DNA of 64,000 nt from Cololabis saira (Eukaryota > Chordata > Actinopteri > Beloniformes > Belonidae): the NCBI RefSeq assembly GCF_033807715.1, contig NC_084610.1:6510769-6574768 (forward strand), written 5' to 3'. The stretch's first letter is position 1; every line of letters starts with the position of its first letter. The translations under genes and the position numbers were made by a program. This document shows positions 25,196-36,809 of the stretch, piece after piece. The notes beneath the pieces are model-generated. The model was not told the DNA's origin. It searched no databases and saw nothing but the letters and a program-made list of their open reading frames with translations.

Positions 25196-27734
25196 TAGTA
25201 TAAAGTTTAGAGAAGTGTAAAACAAGGTTTAAGTGTTCTAGTTAAAATGTTTGTCAGGAAAAAAAGACATTTCCTATTCATTGATTTACTTCATTTATGA
25301 TACTTGGTTGAGCTGATTGTCTGATTTCTGCTCATGACATTGATTGGTTTTTCTTTTGTCTTTAATAGTCTTGAACAGAATCCGTTTCATCATCACTTGT
25401 TATGTCAATGCCATTCCCACTCTGGAATTCAAAGACATTTTCATATGGAAAGACCTATTCCCATGCATATAAAATAGATGTACATGTTGACAGTCAGTTG
25501 TCCTTGACAATTTGTGCTATATTGAACGTTAAAAAAGCCTAAACTGGCCTTGTGGCAGTCACAACATTATCATACGTTATCCTATGACGATGTAAGCAGC
25601 AGTGATATTCATCTTATAGAAATCTAGTTGCTGTCACTGGCATCAAATAAGAGCATGGCAGCGGAAAGAGGTCCCTGGTCGACATTAAAAGGGCAGGGAG
25701 GTGGAATATAGGTCATTGTGGAGATATTTATCTCATTAGAATTAAAATAAGTAAAATAAAACAAAGGCAGGCCTACATATACACATGCGTGATCATAAGT
25801 GTTCACATAAAACACTTGAACACTCATGAACACACACACACTCACACACACACACTCACGAGCAGCTGAGTTAGCCAGGAGTGGATCTGTGCAGAGATGT
25901 CTTCCAGATGAATAAGTGGTAATGAGCGTGTAGTGGAACTGATTCCCCCCCCACTTTCCTCCTCCTTCTCCCCTCCTCCTCATCCTACCACCCCCCGATG
26001 CCAGCTCTCTCTACTTTTCTCAGGGCTCAGGTGTGCCGCACATGGCATCTCTCCCACTTTTTCCTCCCTTGTTCTCAGACCTCTTTTTTCCCGTTCCTGT
26101 TCCTGTTTCTGCTCACTTCTTCTTGTATCTGTTTTACTTGGCCTGAACTTTTGCCTCAGTTTACTCTTTGAAAGGCTGCAAATGGTTCACAGCGGGGCCA
26201 GCGTGCATCAGCGTAAACGCAGACACGCAGGACAGCACGCCTACACCCTTTAAAAACAGCACAATTGACCATGCAGTCCACTCGTGTTCAGATAGCTTCT
26301 CCAAAAAGATAATTTTTGGAAAAGCAGATTGAATCTTTTTGCTGTGCTTGAGAGACATTTTAGCCATGCTTATTTCAGTCGTCCTCTTTCTTGCATGCAC
26401 CTCAGTATTCACACAAGACCCTGGGAATAATGGTGAGACATGAATAATGACAACTTCAACAATAACAACAACTAAATGAACCAGAAGAGTTTGACTGAAG
26501 AGAAAAGGGCAGCTGACTGGGACACATAAAAAGGACTTGATGATTACATGCTTTGTGACACACATGAAAGGTGTATCCGTGGAAAAGGAGAGTAAAGAAA
26601 AATAACCCAACCTTTAGGCTTGTGACTTTTTATGCTGTCTCTTTTGAAGAACCTTTTCACATTTCTGTAAGTTTTTTCTTTTAAGATTTATCAGCACATG
26701 GATCCATATGGCCTGCCTTTTTTGCTTGCACACACAGAAACACACACACATACACACACACACACTCAGGCTCGTCCAGGGCAGGTCCTGAGGGACGCAG
26801 GCACTTGAAGGAGTGACTGCCTAATGAGGGAGAAAATCTGTTTTACTGTGGGACAGGAGGCGCAGCAGCAATCAACACAGACTGTATTTACATTACACAT
26901 GCACTAATTAAAGATGTAATTGACATCAACAAGGAAACCTCTGTGTGACCCATTTAATCATCACACATTTATCTCTAATCTGAACCATCAACATCACTTG
27001 GAAATCTGCAGGTTAGGTAAATGTCAAAACTAGTATTTTAGATGAAAAAATACTCTGTTTACAAAATAATTGCATCATTTAGTTAATATTTCAAATTAAT
27101 ACTTAATTACTGTGAAGCCTTAACTTTTGGGAACTATTCATACTCTTTTTCAGTTGTTACAACCACATAGGTGCTTTATCCTTACTATCAGAAATTTCCA
27201 ATAAAGTCACTTATAAAACATTATTCATGAGCATTTCCATTCTTGGAGACCTCTGCTCTACTGTTTGATTTATGTATTTTTTAGGATTAAAGTTTATTTT
27301 TGCTCCCTAAGAGGGATTGGCATCGGGAAACTAGAAGATCTGGTTCAAAGATCATGACTGTACACTTTTGCTGCTATTAGTAAGAACGCCTGACTTTCAA
27401 CTCAAGATTTCACAAACAGCCTCCGTAGGTCTTGTATTTCTGATTTTATCATTTCTCATATTTTAAATCTAAATGTGGGTTATATCAGCAGCTCACGGAA
27501 ATGATTTTAGATGTCTTAGTGTATTTTTGTATTTTAACTTTGCACAATATAGTGCAAATTAGAGATTAAAAAACAAATAAGGGTTAACAATATAATACAG
27601 AAAAACATAAAACAATGAATCCAATGCAAAAGTGGTAATAGTTATGTACATTTTTCATTAATATCATGAACAATGGCAGCTTTACTAAATGAAAATCACA
27701 TGAAAAGGTAAAAAAACAGCAGCCTGTCATATCA
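25196..27734. other. non-coding, no recognised gene
   Basis: Contains CA-rich clusters at 25826-25860 and 26730-26766 and a CT-rich block at 25945-26160, which together explain the long frames. The block 26770-27000 is non-repetitive and carries several TAAT-type homeodomain-like core sites, so it is a candidate regulatory element. No exon is supported. Confidence 0.5.
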
Positions 27735-28320
27735 ACATTGCTAAGACATGCTGACAGCTGTGGGGAAAAATGACCTCCGATAGCGCGTCTTCTTGCACTG
27801 TCGGTGCAGCAGTTTTTGGCTGAAGGAGCTGCCTAACGACCCCGTTGTTGTATACAAGGGATGAGAGGGGTTGCTCATGATGTTTAACAGCTTGGCCTGC
27901 GTCCTCCTCTCACCCACCTGCTTCACCGAGTCCAGATTCAGCCCAGGACAGATCTGGTCCTCTTTATCAGTCCCTCACCAGTACAGCAGAGAGCAGCGTA
28001 GGAAGTTGCTGAAACACCACAGTGTCATGAAAAGGGCTTGGAAAGGTTCTTCACACTCCAAAAGGTCCTCAGTCCCTGAAGCAGATGAACTGAGCCAACA
28101 ATGGCTGTGTCATTTGAGAATTTGTGTGTGTGTGTCATCTGTATGTGTACAGCATGAACAAAAAGGGGTAAAACACTGTTCCTTGTGGAACCCCGGTGCT
28201 GCAAATCACTTAATCAGACACACAGCTGTGAAGCTGTGAAGAAACATCATTTGACCTATTGGAGAGGTACTTGTTGGTCCACACGATCATCTGGTTGTTG
28301 ACACACGCACCTTTCATTTT
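27735..28320 (-). pseudogene. LINE reverse-transcriptase remnant, internally deleted
   Basis: On the minus strand the segment near 28190-28130 reads as 'CSTGVPQGTVFYPFLFMLYT', the motif before the catalytic loop in fish LINE reverse transcriptases (typically STGaPQGTVLSPFLF-LYT). Just 5' to it is 'MIVWTNKYLSNRS', matching the usual 'W.-YLtNR' lead-in. Further downstream the frame ending at 27741 carries 'GERRTQAKLLNIMSNPSHPL' and ends 'RYRRSFFPTAVSMS', the common C-terminal block of the same kind of protein. The catalytic-loop region between them is missing or scrambled and frames shift, so this is a dead, internally deleted copy. There is no sign of a host gene. Confidence 0.75.
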
Positions 28321-29154
28321 TTACGTAGTCAAATAAAATAATCCTTAGTTGAAAATGCACTCAATCCAGCTGCATTAGTGTTTGCCAGATGAATGAAACA
28401 GTAACAAGACGGTAGCAGATTTAATTTTAAAGTGCCTTTATCTGGAATGTTAATGAATGTTTTTATGAAGTCTGCATCAAAATACTTTTAACAAGTTTAT
28501 GTTGAATAAGTCTCAGCTGAACAGGTAAACCACACTTTTCTGTACAGTAGGATTTCCACAGCCTAGTTCACAAGGGCACATTTAGACTATGAACGCGGGA
28601 CAGGGGACACACAAAAGCACACACTCACAGGTGTGTGTATATCCAGGGATTATAAGGGAGTGTGTTCTCTGATAAAGAATCTGTGTTTGACTTTAGGATC
28701 TGTGTGGGGTTCAGTGTGTGATCAGCATGACTGGGCTCTGGGAGAAAAAAAAAAGCAGAAAAATAATGGCAAGATATTGAAACAACAAACTATGTTGAAT
28801 GAGTTGTCAGAATTCAGTTCGAAATGTTATTACTGAATGAAATTTACTTAAGAAAATCAGATCTTGCCTTTGTTGTTTTTCTTTTTTTTTCTTTTTTTGT
28901 TTGAGTTTTCAATATGGGGAAAGGGGGGGGTGATTCGGGGAGAAGGTGTGATTTGTTAATCACAGGATGGAGGGATATTATGCCCGTGTGACAGCGTGTG
29001 GGGGTTGATAAAGGAAGGAGGGGGGCTGCTGTGTTTGGGTTTGGGATCAGAGTGGAGACCAATGTGTGAACAGCACTCCATAAAGCACACAGATTACCAG
29101 GTCAACACACACACAGCCATACTTACTGAACTGAACAAAAGAGGACCCAATAAA

Positions 29155-29210
29155 CGCACACACAAACACACACACACCCACGCACACACACACACGCACA
29201 CACACACACT
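29155..29210. repeat. imperfect (AC)n microsatellite
   Basis: CA dinucleotide array interrupted by CCCA and GCA variants. Confidence 0.93.
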
Positions 29211-30819
29211 TGCAGAAAGAGATGCCATCGGATAAACACCATCAGGCAGGATGAATATTACTGGTATCCACTCCAGGAGGGCCTCAGGAGAGCTAAGCTG
29301 AAAGGCAAGACTGAGAAATGACTATATTTCAATTCACCATAGATGATCAAAACATTTGCTTGTGGTAACTTTGAGTCTTGTTTTCAGAGTCGGGACACAC
29401 AAGGTTTTAATTCCTTTATAGAGCAAATATGTGTATGTGAATATTAAAATCACGTTTGCTTTTTGATCTTGTATTTATTAACTATTGGCTCAGAGTAAAA
29501 CAATTGTAAAAATCAAGTATCATTGTACACGTTAGAGGTACTCTGTATGAAGTACTTCAAAAAACAATGGGGCCGAAGACTGACCGAGCATGTCTCCACC
29601 TACTGGCCAAATGTGGCAACTACATCACTCCAAAATCATTTTGAAAGGAAACTGACGTGAAAAAAAAAAGACATCAGGGAATAGAAAGAGATTAAAAATA
29701 TGGTTTATGTGTGTAGTAAAATATGCTGTGGCTGTAAATATGTGCATCATGCCAAAACTAAAACATCAAATTCATGTGAATATATATTTTGCTTTGGTTA
29801 CAGAGGATAGGGGAAGTTAAGACATAAAATATACAAATACTGTGCTGAACAATAACGGATGTTTGAAATCATTCACAATATTCATTTTCAGAATCTATCA
29901 TTGTTTTTATTGTTATAATTTAAAAAAAAATTACAATGCAGCATTACTGAGTCCCTCAGAATTAAAAAAAACAACCCTCGTCTGCAACACTTGGAGCGGT
30001 ATTACTTGTGGTCAATATATTAAGCAACAGATCCAGAAAACAGTTTGTAAATGCAGCCCAGTGTAGTTTGTGTTCAATCTTTTTAATTGGAAAACAAGTT
30101 TAGCACAGTTTAGATCACTAGTGAGCATTTCTCACACATGCAGTACACATTTAAATCAGAACACAGGGGAGGTTATCCACAAATATTTATATTGACAATT
30201 ATTTAATGATTATCATCCTTTTAAATGAAGATTCCCAAAACTTTGTCAAGTGACTTTTTTTTAAATTTTGCTAGCAATTTTTGCAAACTGATTCTTAGAT
30301 GTCTAGATTATTTTGAAGCTCTAATGCATATGTACATGTTTTAGCACTAGTTTTCCGGGAGGTCATTGTCTTTGACTATTCTTCATTCACACCTTCATAT
30401 AATTGTCCAAATAATAATCGCTATCGCCCCTATTTTAGAAGATTACAGCATTTTTCCAAAGATTTGCATGAATTTGGACTAAAATATATTGGTTCAGTGT
30501 TGATAAACGATGAAAAGGAATACCTGATAGGAATGGAAATCTGCAGCTGTGGATCTGCACGTGAAACCCATGAAATTTGTCCCACTGAACCGTTTTGACA
30601 CGTGTGAGGTTTAAACCATTTTTATGAAATAGTGCAAAAATGAATTTAGACACATGCCACAACACACACCCTAAAAAAGAAACCTTGACACTAACGCCTC
30701 TGCTTTAGATTTCCTGTACGCTAGAGCAAGTGTGTGTGTGTGCATATGTGTATTTGTCATGGAGACAGATGGATGTGATGTTGGCACAGAATCAGAGAGA
30801 ACATCAATAAAGAGATCTG

Positions 30820-30847
30820 AACACACACACACACACACACACACACA
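30820..30847. repeat. (AC)n microsatellite
   Basis: About 14 CA units. A GT run on the same strand at 30921-30937 lies about 75 bp downstream. Confidence 0.95.
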
Positions 30848-33800
30848 AGAAAACATGCACACATTGTGCTTCCTTGTATGACTGCCCACTTTCTATGTGT
30901 GTTTCTGCGACAAACTGTATTTGTGTGTGTGTGTGTGCACGTGCATGCAGATCCGGCCTTTTCATGGAACTAGCTGAAACCTGCAGCTCTGTGATGACAG
31001 AAGCCACAGCGAGGCTCCCCTCTGTGACCCCCCCTACACACACCACTCTCAAACACGCCAGTAATGCTATGTTCATTTGTGGTTTCACCACGTGCATTTG
31101 TGTGCACATTTTGAAAATTACCCAACAATCCAAACAGGTTTTGCTGTTGCCTCTTTCAGGCACGATGGAGGACAGAAGCAACAGCTGCAATTAGCCCTTT
31201 GTGGCTAAAAACCAGCCTGATTAGACGTCTCGTTAGGCATCATTAAGGCTTTTACTAACAGGGCGCATAGATAATGAGTCTGCCCAGCAAACTACCAAGA
31301 TAGTAATCATAGGATAAAACGCCTACACATTTAATTGGTGGCAGGAGCACCTAAGAAGAGAGAGAAGCACTTTACACGGAGAAGGAGGAGGATGGCAAGT
31401 GTGGAAAATGAGAACTAAGTGGATGAGAGACTAACTGATTCTTGTCAGGTTATGTGAGAAAAGCTTCTTTTAGATCAGTCCAAGTGACGTTTTTCTCACT
31501 CATGTGGCTTTGTGTAAATCTAAATAAGAAATAGATAAACATGAATGTCCTTGTTTTGGAAGCCAGTGTTTTTGTGTATGAGTGGAAGTGAGTGGGAAAT
31601 CATAATAGAAGGTGACGTAAAAAACAGAGCGTTAACAAAAGAGCAAACAGCTCGTAGATGTGAGGTGTTTTCCTGCATCACAGCAGGATTTAATAATAAA
31701 TCACGGTGTGCGTAATAGTTTCACAAGATTTATTCCTGGCTATGTACTTTTTGTGAGAAATATATTTAAATAAACTAAGGCAGCACACTGTAAAGGCTGC
31801 TGCAGATGGTTATATACCATTCTTCACCTTTCCTCTCTTCCTCAGCGGTGTTTTTGGCCCAGTAGGAAAATAGCTGTTTTCTCTGACTAATAAACCATAA
31901 CCTCCACTTAACACAGAGGCCACGGTGGTGCTGATGCGGGGTCTGCTCCAATGCTCAGGAGCTCTCTGGGAATTTCTTCCAGTTAATCGCATCGAAGGGT
32001 CAAAAATTAGTTGTTTCACAGCTCTCACCACTGAAAACAACTTGTTCACATGTGCATCACTTCAGCAGCGCAGAGCAACCCATCTATTCAGTTTTCAGCA
32101 CCATGTGGACTCATGCAAATGGACATAATAGTTGCAGTGAGTATTAATTTGACACATGCTCTCACCTCTGCTACCCTCACCTTACGCTATTATTACAAGA
32201 CACGCGCAGGACTGAGGCACAATCACACGTGTTCCTCTCGCACAAAAGCATTAGCATATTTTTCAGATTGAAAACAATGTGAACTTATAAGCACAGAACA
32301 GGCGTATGCAAATGACTGCAGCAATTTACCAAAACAAAGCTGGCAGCTCGTCACGTGAAGGAAAGGGAACGTTAATCTCTGCTGTCTCTTTGTGTGTCTG
32401 TCTGTCCGTCTGGATGTGGCCTGAAAGTGAGATTAAGGTGACCAAATAACATACTTTGGCTATATAATGTGTAAACCATATATTACCAAACATTTTGAGG
32501 AAGTCTTTATCACATTGTTTTAATTTGGATGTGGTATGTCTCCATTTTCTTTTTCCTTTTTTTGCTTAGGTTTTTTATTCAGTTAAACAAGAGCTAAAAT
32601 AACATAATTTATTGATGGCAAAATAGTGAAACATAAGTACTTCATGGTGATTGTCAGAAAATGTGCCCGAGGTTGAGAGAGAGAAAGAAGTAGAGTGATG
32701 GAGAGACTACAGTTGATTTGGCAGTGAAGGTGAGAACAGTGAGAAAGGCTAAACATGAAAAACTGAGAACTAGAAGGTCAGCCAGAAGCTCAAATGGAAG
32801 ACATTTACAGCTCCAACAAGACCGTATGTACACACACACACACACTCATACTAATAATAATACATTTGAGCCAATGTCTTTCCTGGAAAAAGTGCACAGG
32901 CAAACACATCTGGTGCACTTTCAGATGAGTTTTGGCTTGATGCAGCAACGGTAATGACACTGTGTATCTGAGAGCACTCCAAATGCCACTGTGGTGCTTC
33001 ACAGGGTTCAGCTCCTGCTATTGTCACTCACAGGAGAGTGGAAAATTACCTCTTAATTTAAGAAATACATAAATATCTTTCTTTATTGACATATTCTTAC
33101 TTTTGAAGGATTTTCCTAGAGTATCTGGAACAGAAAGCGCACTAACGGTTTTGCTTTTTGTTGTCTCAGTCCAAATTCAAAAACGCCAGCAGCTTCAAAG
33201 TCCTTTTCTTTTCGTGCATTTTTTTTTTCTTTTGTGTGAGGGTGCATAAGATTCAGTAGCAACTTTGAGCTTCAGCACAATAGCCAACAACTCCCAGTAT
33301 ACATAGTTTGCTTAGAAAATTGTGCACTTCCTGGTTTATACATATGTTATTTTTATTTATAAAACAATGCATTTTTCGTGTTCATTTCTTTCCCCAGTGT
33401 CGTTTATAAAAGAAGACTTCATTTTAGTAGGCACAAGATGGCAAGAGTCTAAAAATCTATAAAATTGTACTGTTTTCACTTAGAGCTTTTGTTGAAGATT
33501 TCAATGACAATACCTGGACATTATGAGTTTAATGTTAAATAAATACATATAGTTGGTAAAACAGTTGAATAGTTGCAACTAGTTGTTTATGTAAGTAAAT
33601 ATGCCGATGTTGGGATGTGTAATTGTAAAAAGTGATTGAAAGACATAACAAAAAGCTGTTAAATGTTGTCTGTGTGCAATGGTCTTAACATTTGAAAACG
33701 CTAATGATATGCAGAAAGAAGCTGGAGTGGCCACTATAAAACGTTCAGTTGTCATGGTGACAGAGACACTCACCACAGCGCCTCTCACCGAAGGGAAGGT

Positions 33801-34351
33801 CATTGTAAACACGGCAGAGTCAAACTGGCAGACATGCCACAACTCTGTCACTTTACCTTACAGCTATGAGACAAAAGAGGTCTCTGCTGGTCAGAAAGTT
33901 CGTAGGGGGTTTCACAGAAACACCAAGTACAACTACATGATCAAGCCAGCGATATGATAAACATGAAATAAGTCTCCTGGGCTGCTGCTCTTCCCAGTTA
34001 TTGCTGGACTTATCCCAGTAAAATTATTTTAAATCCAAATGAAAACATAGGAAAAAAACATAATAAGCTTTTTTTTATGTCCTTCATTATTTTCAGTCCT
34101 GCTCTCCATGCTTTTATTATGTTCAAGTGTAAACCATATGGGTGACCAGGTTGACATCCATACCACATTATAAACCCATGGCTTTCTTTTTATCTTTTTT
34201 TTATTTTCATTGTGAAGAACATCCCTCAATTCAGGGATGGCATCCAACAACGTCTCTTGTACTAACTGCTTTATGGTTTATGGCATCATATCCAACAAAC
34301 AAAAAACAAAACAATCAGGACACAAGCTCACAGAAATACACTGGACATTAT

Positions 34352-34359
34352 GGCAGAAG
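34352..34359 (+). repeat. target-site duplication, left copy
   Basis: GGCAGAAG, identical to 35011-35018, directly abutting the hAT left terminus. Confidence 0.85.
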
Positions 34360-35010
34360 CAGAGCCGTCTGGGAGATTTGCGAGGCCCTGTGCGAAATGG
34401 CCGGGGGGGCCCTTCCGCGAGAGCGTAGCGCGCGCGAAATTTTTGGGTTTTTCGCGTCGGAAAGGGTGTCTATATGCGCAATTTTAACTCTCCAATTATC
34501 AAAATACTGGATACCTTCCCCTGCCTCATCATCATCTCTTGCCTCGACCGGGCGGGGCCCCACAGCTGCTTGAGACCCAGTCGGATCGGTGATTTTTCTA
34601 ACAAATGTATCAAACGAGCCTTTCAGAGAGGCATTAAACTCTTCCATTTTCTTTAGTTTTTTTCTTTTTTCATCCCCTGAATTTCCTGAATCTGTCTCGT
34701 TCTCTCGACATTGTGTGACAGTTTGTTCCACACTCCACCCGTCTGGATCAGAGCAGCTTGTGTCTGCGCTTGGTCTGATCAGTTGTATTGAACAACAGAC
34801 ACGCCCATCATCGCACATATATTTATTGATATGCACAGACTAGTACACATTTAGGTCTGTAATGGAACGTGACTGTTGATAAGGGAAAAAAGGAAAAAAA
34901 AAAAATCATTTTTTTTTTTTTTTTTTCAAAAACGACCCATAGCGCGAGGCCCCTTGGGGCGCGAGGCCCCGTGCGGTCGCACGGCTTGCACACCCCTTGC
35001 GGCGGCCCTG
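34360..35010. mobile_element. non-autonomous hAT transposon with 8-bp target duplication
   Basis: The element starts 'cagagccgtctgggag' and the reverse complement of its end starts 'cagggccgccgcaagg', giving a short TIR (CAG-R-GCCG-Y-C). It is flanked on both sides by the identical 8-mer GGCAGAAG (34352-34359 and 35011-35018). Short TIRs starting CAG plus an 8-bp duplication are the hallmark of the hAT superfamily. Direct GCGAGGCCC repeats lie near both ends (about 34380, 34946 and 34963). A minus-strand frame across 34348-34836 gives an acidic, transposon-like peptide (for example 'MEEFNASLKGSFDTFVRKI') without a transposase catalytic core, probably the remnant of an N-terminal exon. At 651 bp it cannot encode a transposase and would need one supplied in trans. 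Confidence 0.85.
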
Positions 35011-35018
35011 GGCAGAAG
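35011..35018 (+). repeat. target-site duplication, right copy
   Basis: GGCAGAAG, identical to 34352-34359, directly abutting the hAT right terminus. Confidence 0.85.
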
Positions 35019-35236
35019 CAACTGAGAGACTTGGGAAAGTATTCATGGTAAAGAGGCCAACAAAAGACAATCTCAATGGAACTGTTAAAGTCAGTTAACC
35101 TCCACACCTATAGGTGGACCCACTAAACAAAAAAGTTTGTTTCTGCTGCTTTCAATCCAGAGGGCTCTCGGTGGACGAGTTCAAAGCTCCAAGTTGAATG
35201 CAATGCACTGGAAACAAATAAATGCGCCCAAACACT

Positions 35237-35375
35237 TTCAATGTTCATTGTTATCTCACAGCAGGAGGATTTCCAATTCGAATCCCGGCTGGAGTTTTTC
35301 TATGTCGAATTTGCAAGTTCACCTACAACCCTGAGCAGTGTGTGATAACCTGGTGTAGAAAATGAATGGACGGAA
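35237..35375 (+). repeat. degenerate teleost interspersed repeat
   Basis: The string 'ttcgaatcccggctggag', followed by 'gtcgaatttgcaagttcac' and ending 'aaaatgaatggacgg', is the decayed skeleton of a widespread fish repeat (typically 'ggttcgaatcccagctggg ... tgtggagtttgcatgttc ... gaaaatgaatgaatgg'). The opposite end of the same family, in the other orientation, appears next to the ATCC array at 57043-57180. Confidence 0.45.
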
Positions 35376-36761
35376 CTTGAAGGTGTTGTGAAGATGTGAA
35401 GAGCAGACATTTATAGAACAATTTTCCTGTTTTTCTGAAGCTTTTAACAACATGTATAAGGACATTGCACATTCAGTTTTCATGGTGATTGCAGTGAGCC
35501 ACCTTATGCACTAAAAAAAGTCTACATTTTCTTTTGGTAAGCTTAACCCTCGGCTTGTTCCGTCCCAGAGTCCCTAGTATTGGCAGTTGACACAGAAATC
35601 CAGTCATTTTTAATTAAGCACTGCATGATACAATACACACGTGCAACACACCACACAAATGGGAAAAAGCTCAGCTTTTTTATATCTTAAAATTTTTTAG
35701 TAACCCAGACTGAGTTTAATAAGAACCTCCCTGGCACAGGTATGAATAAAAGTATCAGAATAGCCTCCTTGGAACATCTGTCAAAACAAAAAACTGGTTT
35801 CCAACTTTTATTTTAATCTACAAATATGTACTTTTTGTAATATGTTTTGTACTTCTGTTTTATTCCCAAATGCGTCAAATTTATTTTGATATCACATGTA
35901 TGCAAATATAGTTTGAGTTGCTGAGATATGCTCATTTAAAACAAGATATGTCATTAGGCTTTGTAGCAACGGGCAAACTTAATATCATACATTTCTAATC
36001 CATTTCCTCCAGATAACCAAGAAACACTATTTAACCCCAGAAGTTTGTTTGAAAATGAAAAGCCAATTTGAAATGACACTTTTTAGCACTATTTAGTCTC
36101 TTAAAGTGAAAACAGGAGATAAGTTGTTAAGCATTAATGCTAAATGCTACACCCCACAGGCTACTGGTGCGACTGCAGCAACTGGCCCGGAGCCAGAAGA
36201 CTGTTGGCTGCAGAGCTCTCACCGGCCATTCACAGGCCTGGGAGGCATCTTCAAGTGCATTCATTAGGCAGCCACTTGTGTAGGTGTTCTTGCAAGAAAT
36301 CTTGTCAGGCAGATACCTGCTGTCTAATTATCCAGCCAGCACACACACTTGCTCAAGGGGAAGAGATGGCAAACACAGTCAGTGGATGAGCAATGTAGTG
36401 AGTCGGTCCACTGCTTGGTGTGTGTAGAAAGGAGTGTATGAGTGTGCTAATAATGACCTGAGGCTCAACCTGCTGTTGCGAACAATAACTTGTGACTCGA
36501 TGCCTTTGTTCACCCTGTAACATCTGGCTCTGACCGAAGGCTGTGGCTGCGAGTGTGTGCATGTTTGAAATGCATTCAAGCCGAATGGGCCATTGCTCAA
36601 AGAGTGTGTGTGTGTGTGTGTGTCTGTGTGGGTACTGAGGCAAGCGCAGCAAGGACTAAGGCGCGAGGAGTTGATCATCGCCGTGGAAACCTCTGAGGGA
36701 AAAAGGCCTGGAAGCCCCTTCTGTCAGCTGGGTTCTGCAGCGCTTCCCCTCGACTGCCTTC

Positions 36762-36763
36762 GC

Positions 36764-36807
<44 letters not shown>
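36762..36807. repeat. (AC)n microsatellite
   Basis: About 22 CA units with one early GCA interruption. Confidence 0.96.

Positions 36808-36809
<2 letters not shown>

Larger units (their letters stand above)
28321..34351. other. 6-kb gene-free stretch
   Basis: Contains CA arrays at 29155-29210 and 30820-30847 and a CT/GA-skewed block near 28870-29050. The block 31160-31340 is non-repetitive, with several TAAT/ATTA cores, and is a candidate conserved non-coding element. The 92-codon frame at 33679-33957 has no recognisable domain. No gene is supported. Confidence 0.5.

Noticed and set aside
24850..25203. 117-codon plus-strand frame as a gene
   Set aside because: It covers the 'agggcccgagcac' interspersed repeat and does not match a protein family.
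26161..26610. 149-codon minus-strand frame
   Set aside because: No domain, no methionine context or splice signals of note. Hydrophobic stretches reflect T- and A-rich composition.
34348..34836. 162-codon minus-strand frame as a host gene
   Set aside because: It lies almost wholly within the hAT element bounded by 8-bp duplications and lacks a transposase core, so it is transposon-derived remnant sequence.
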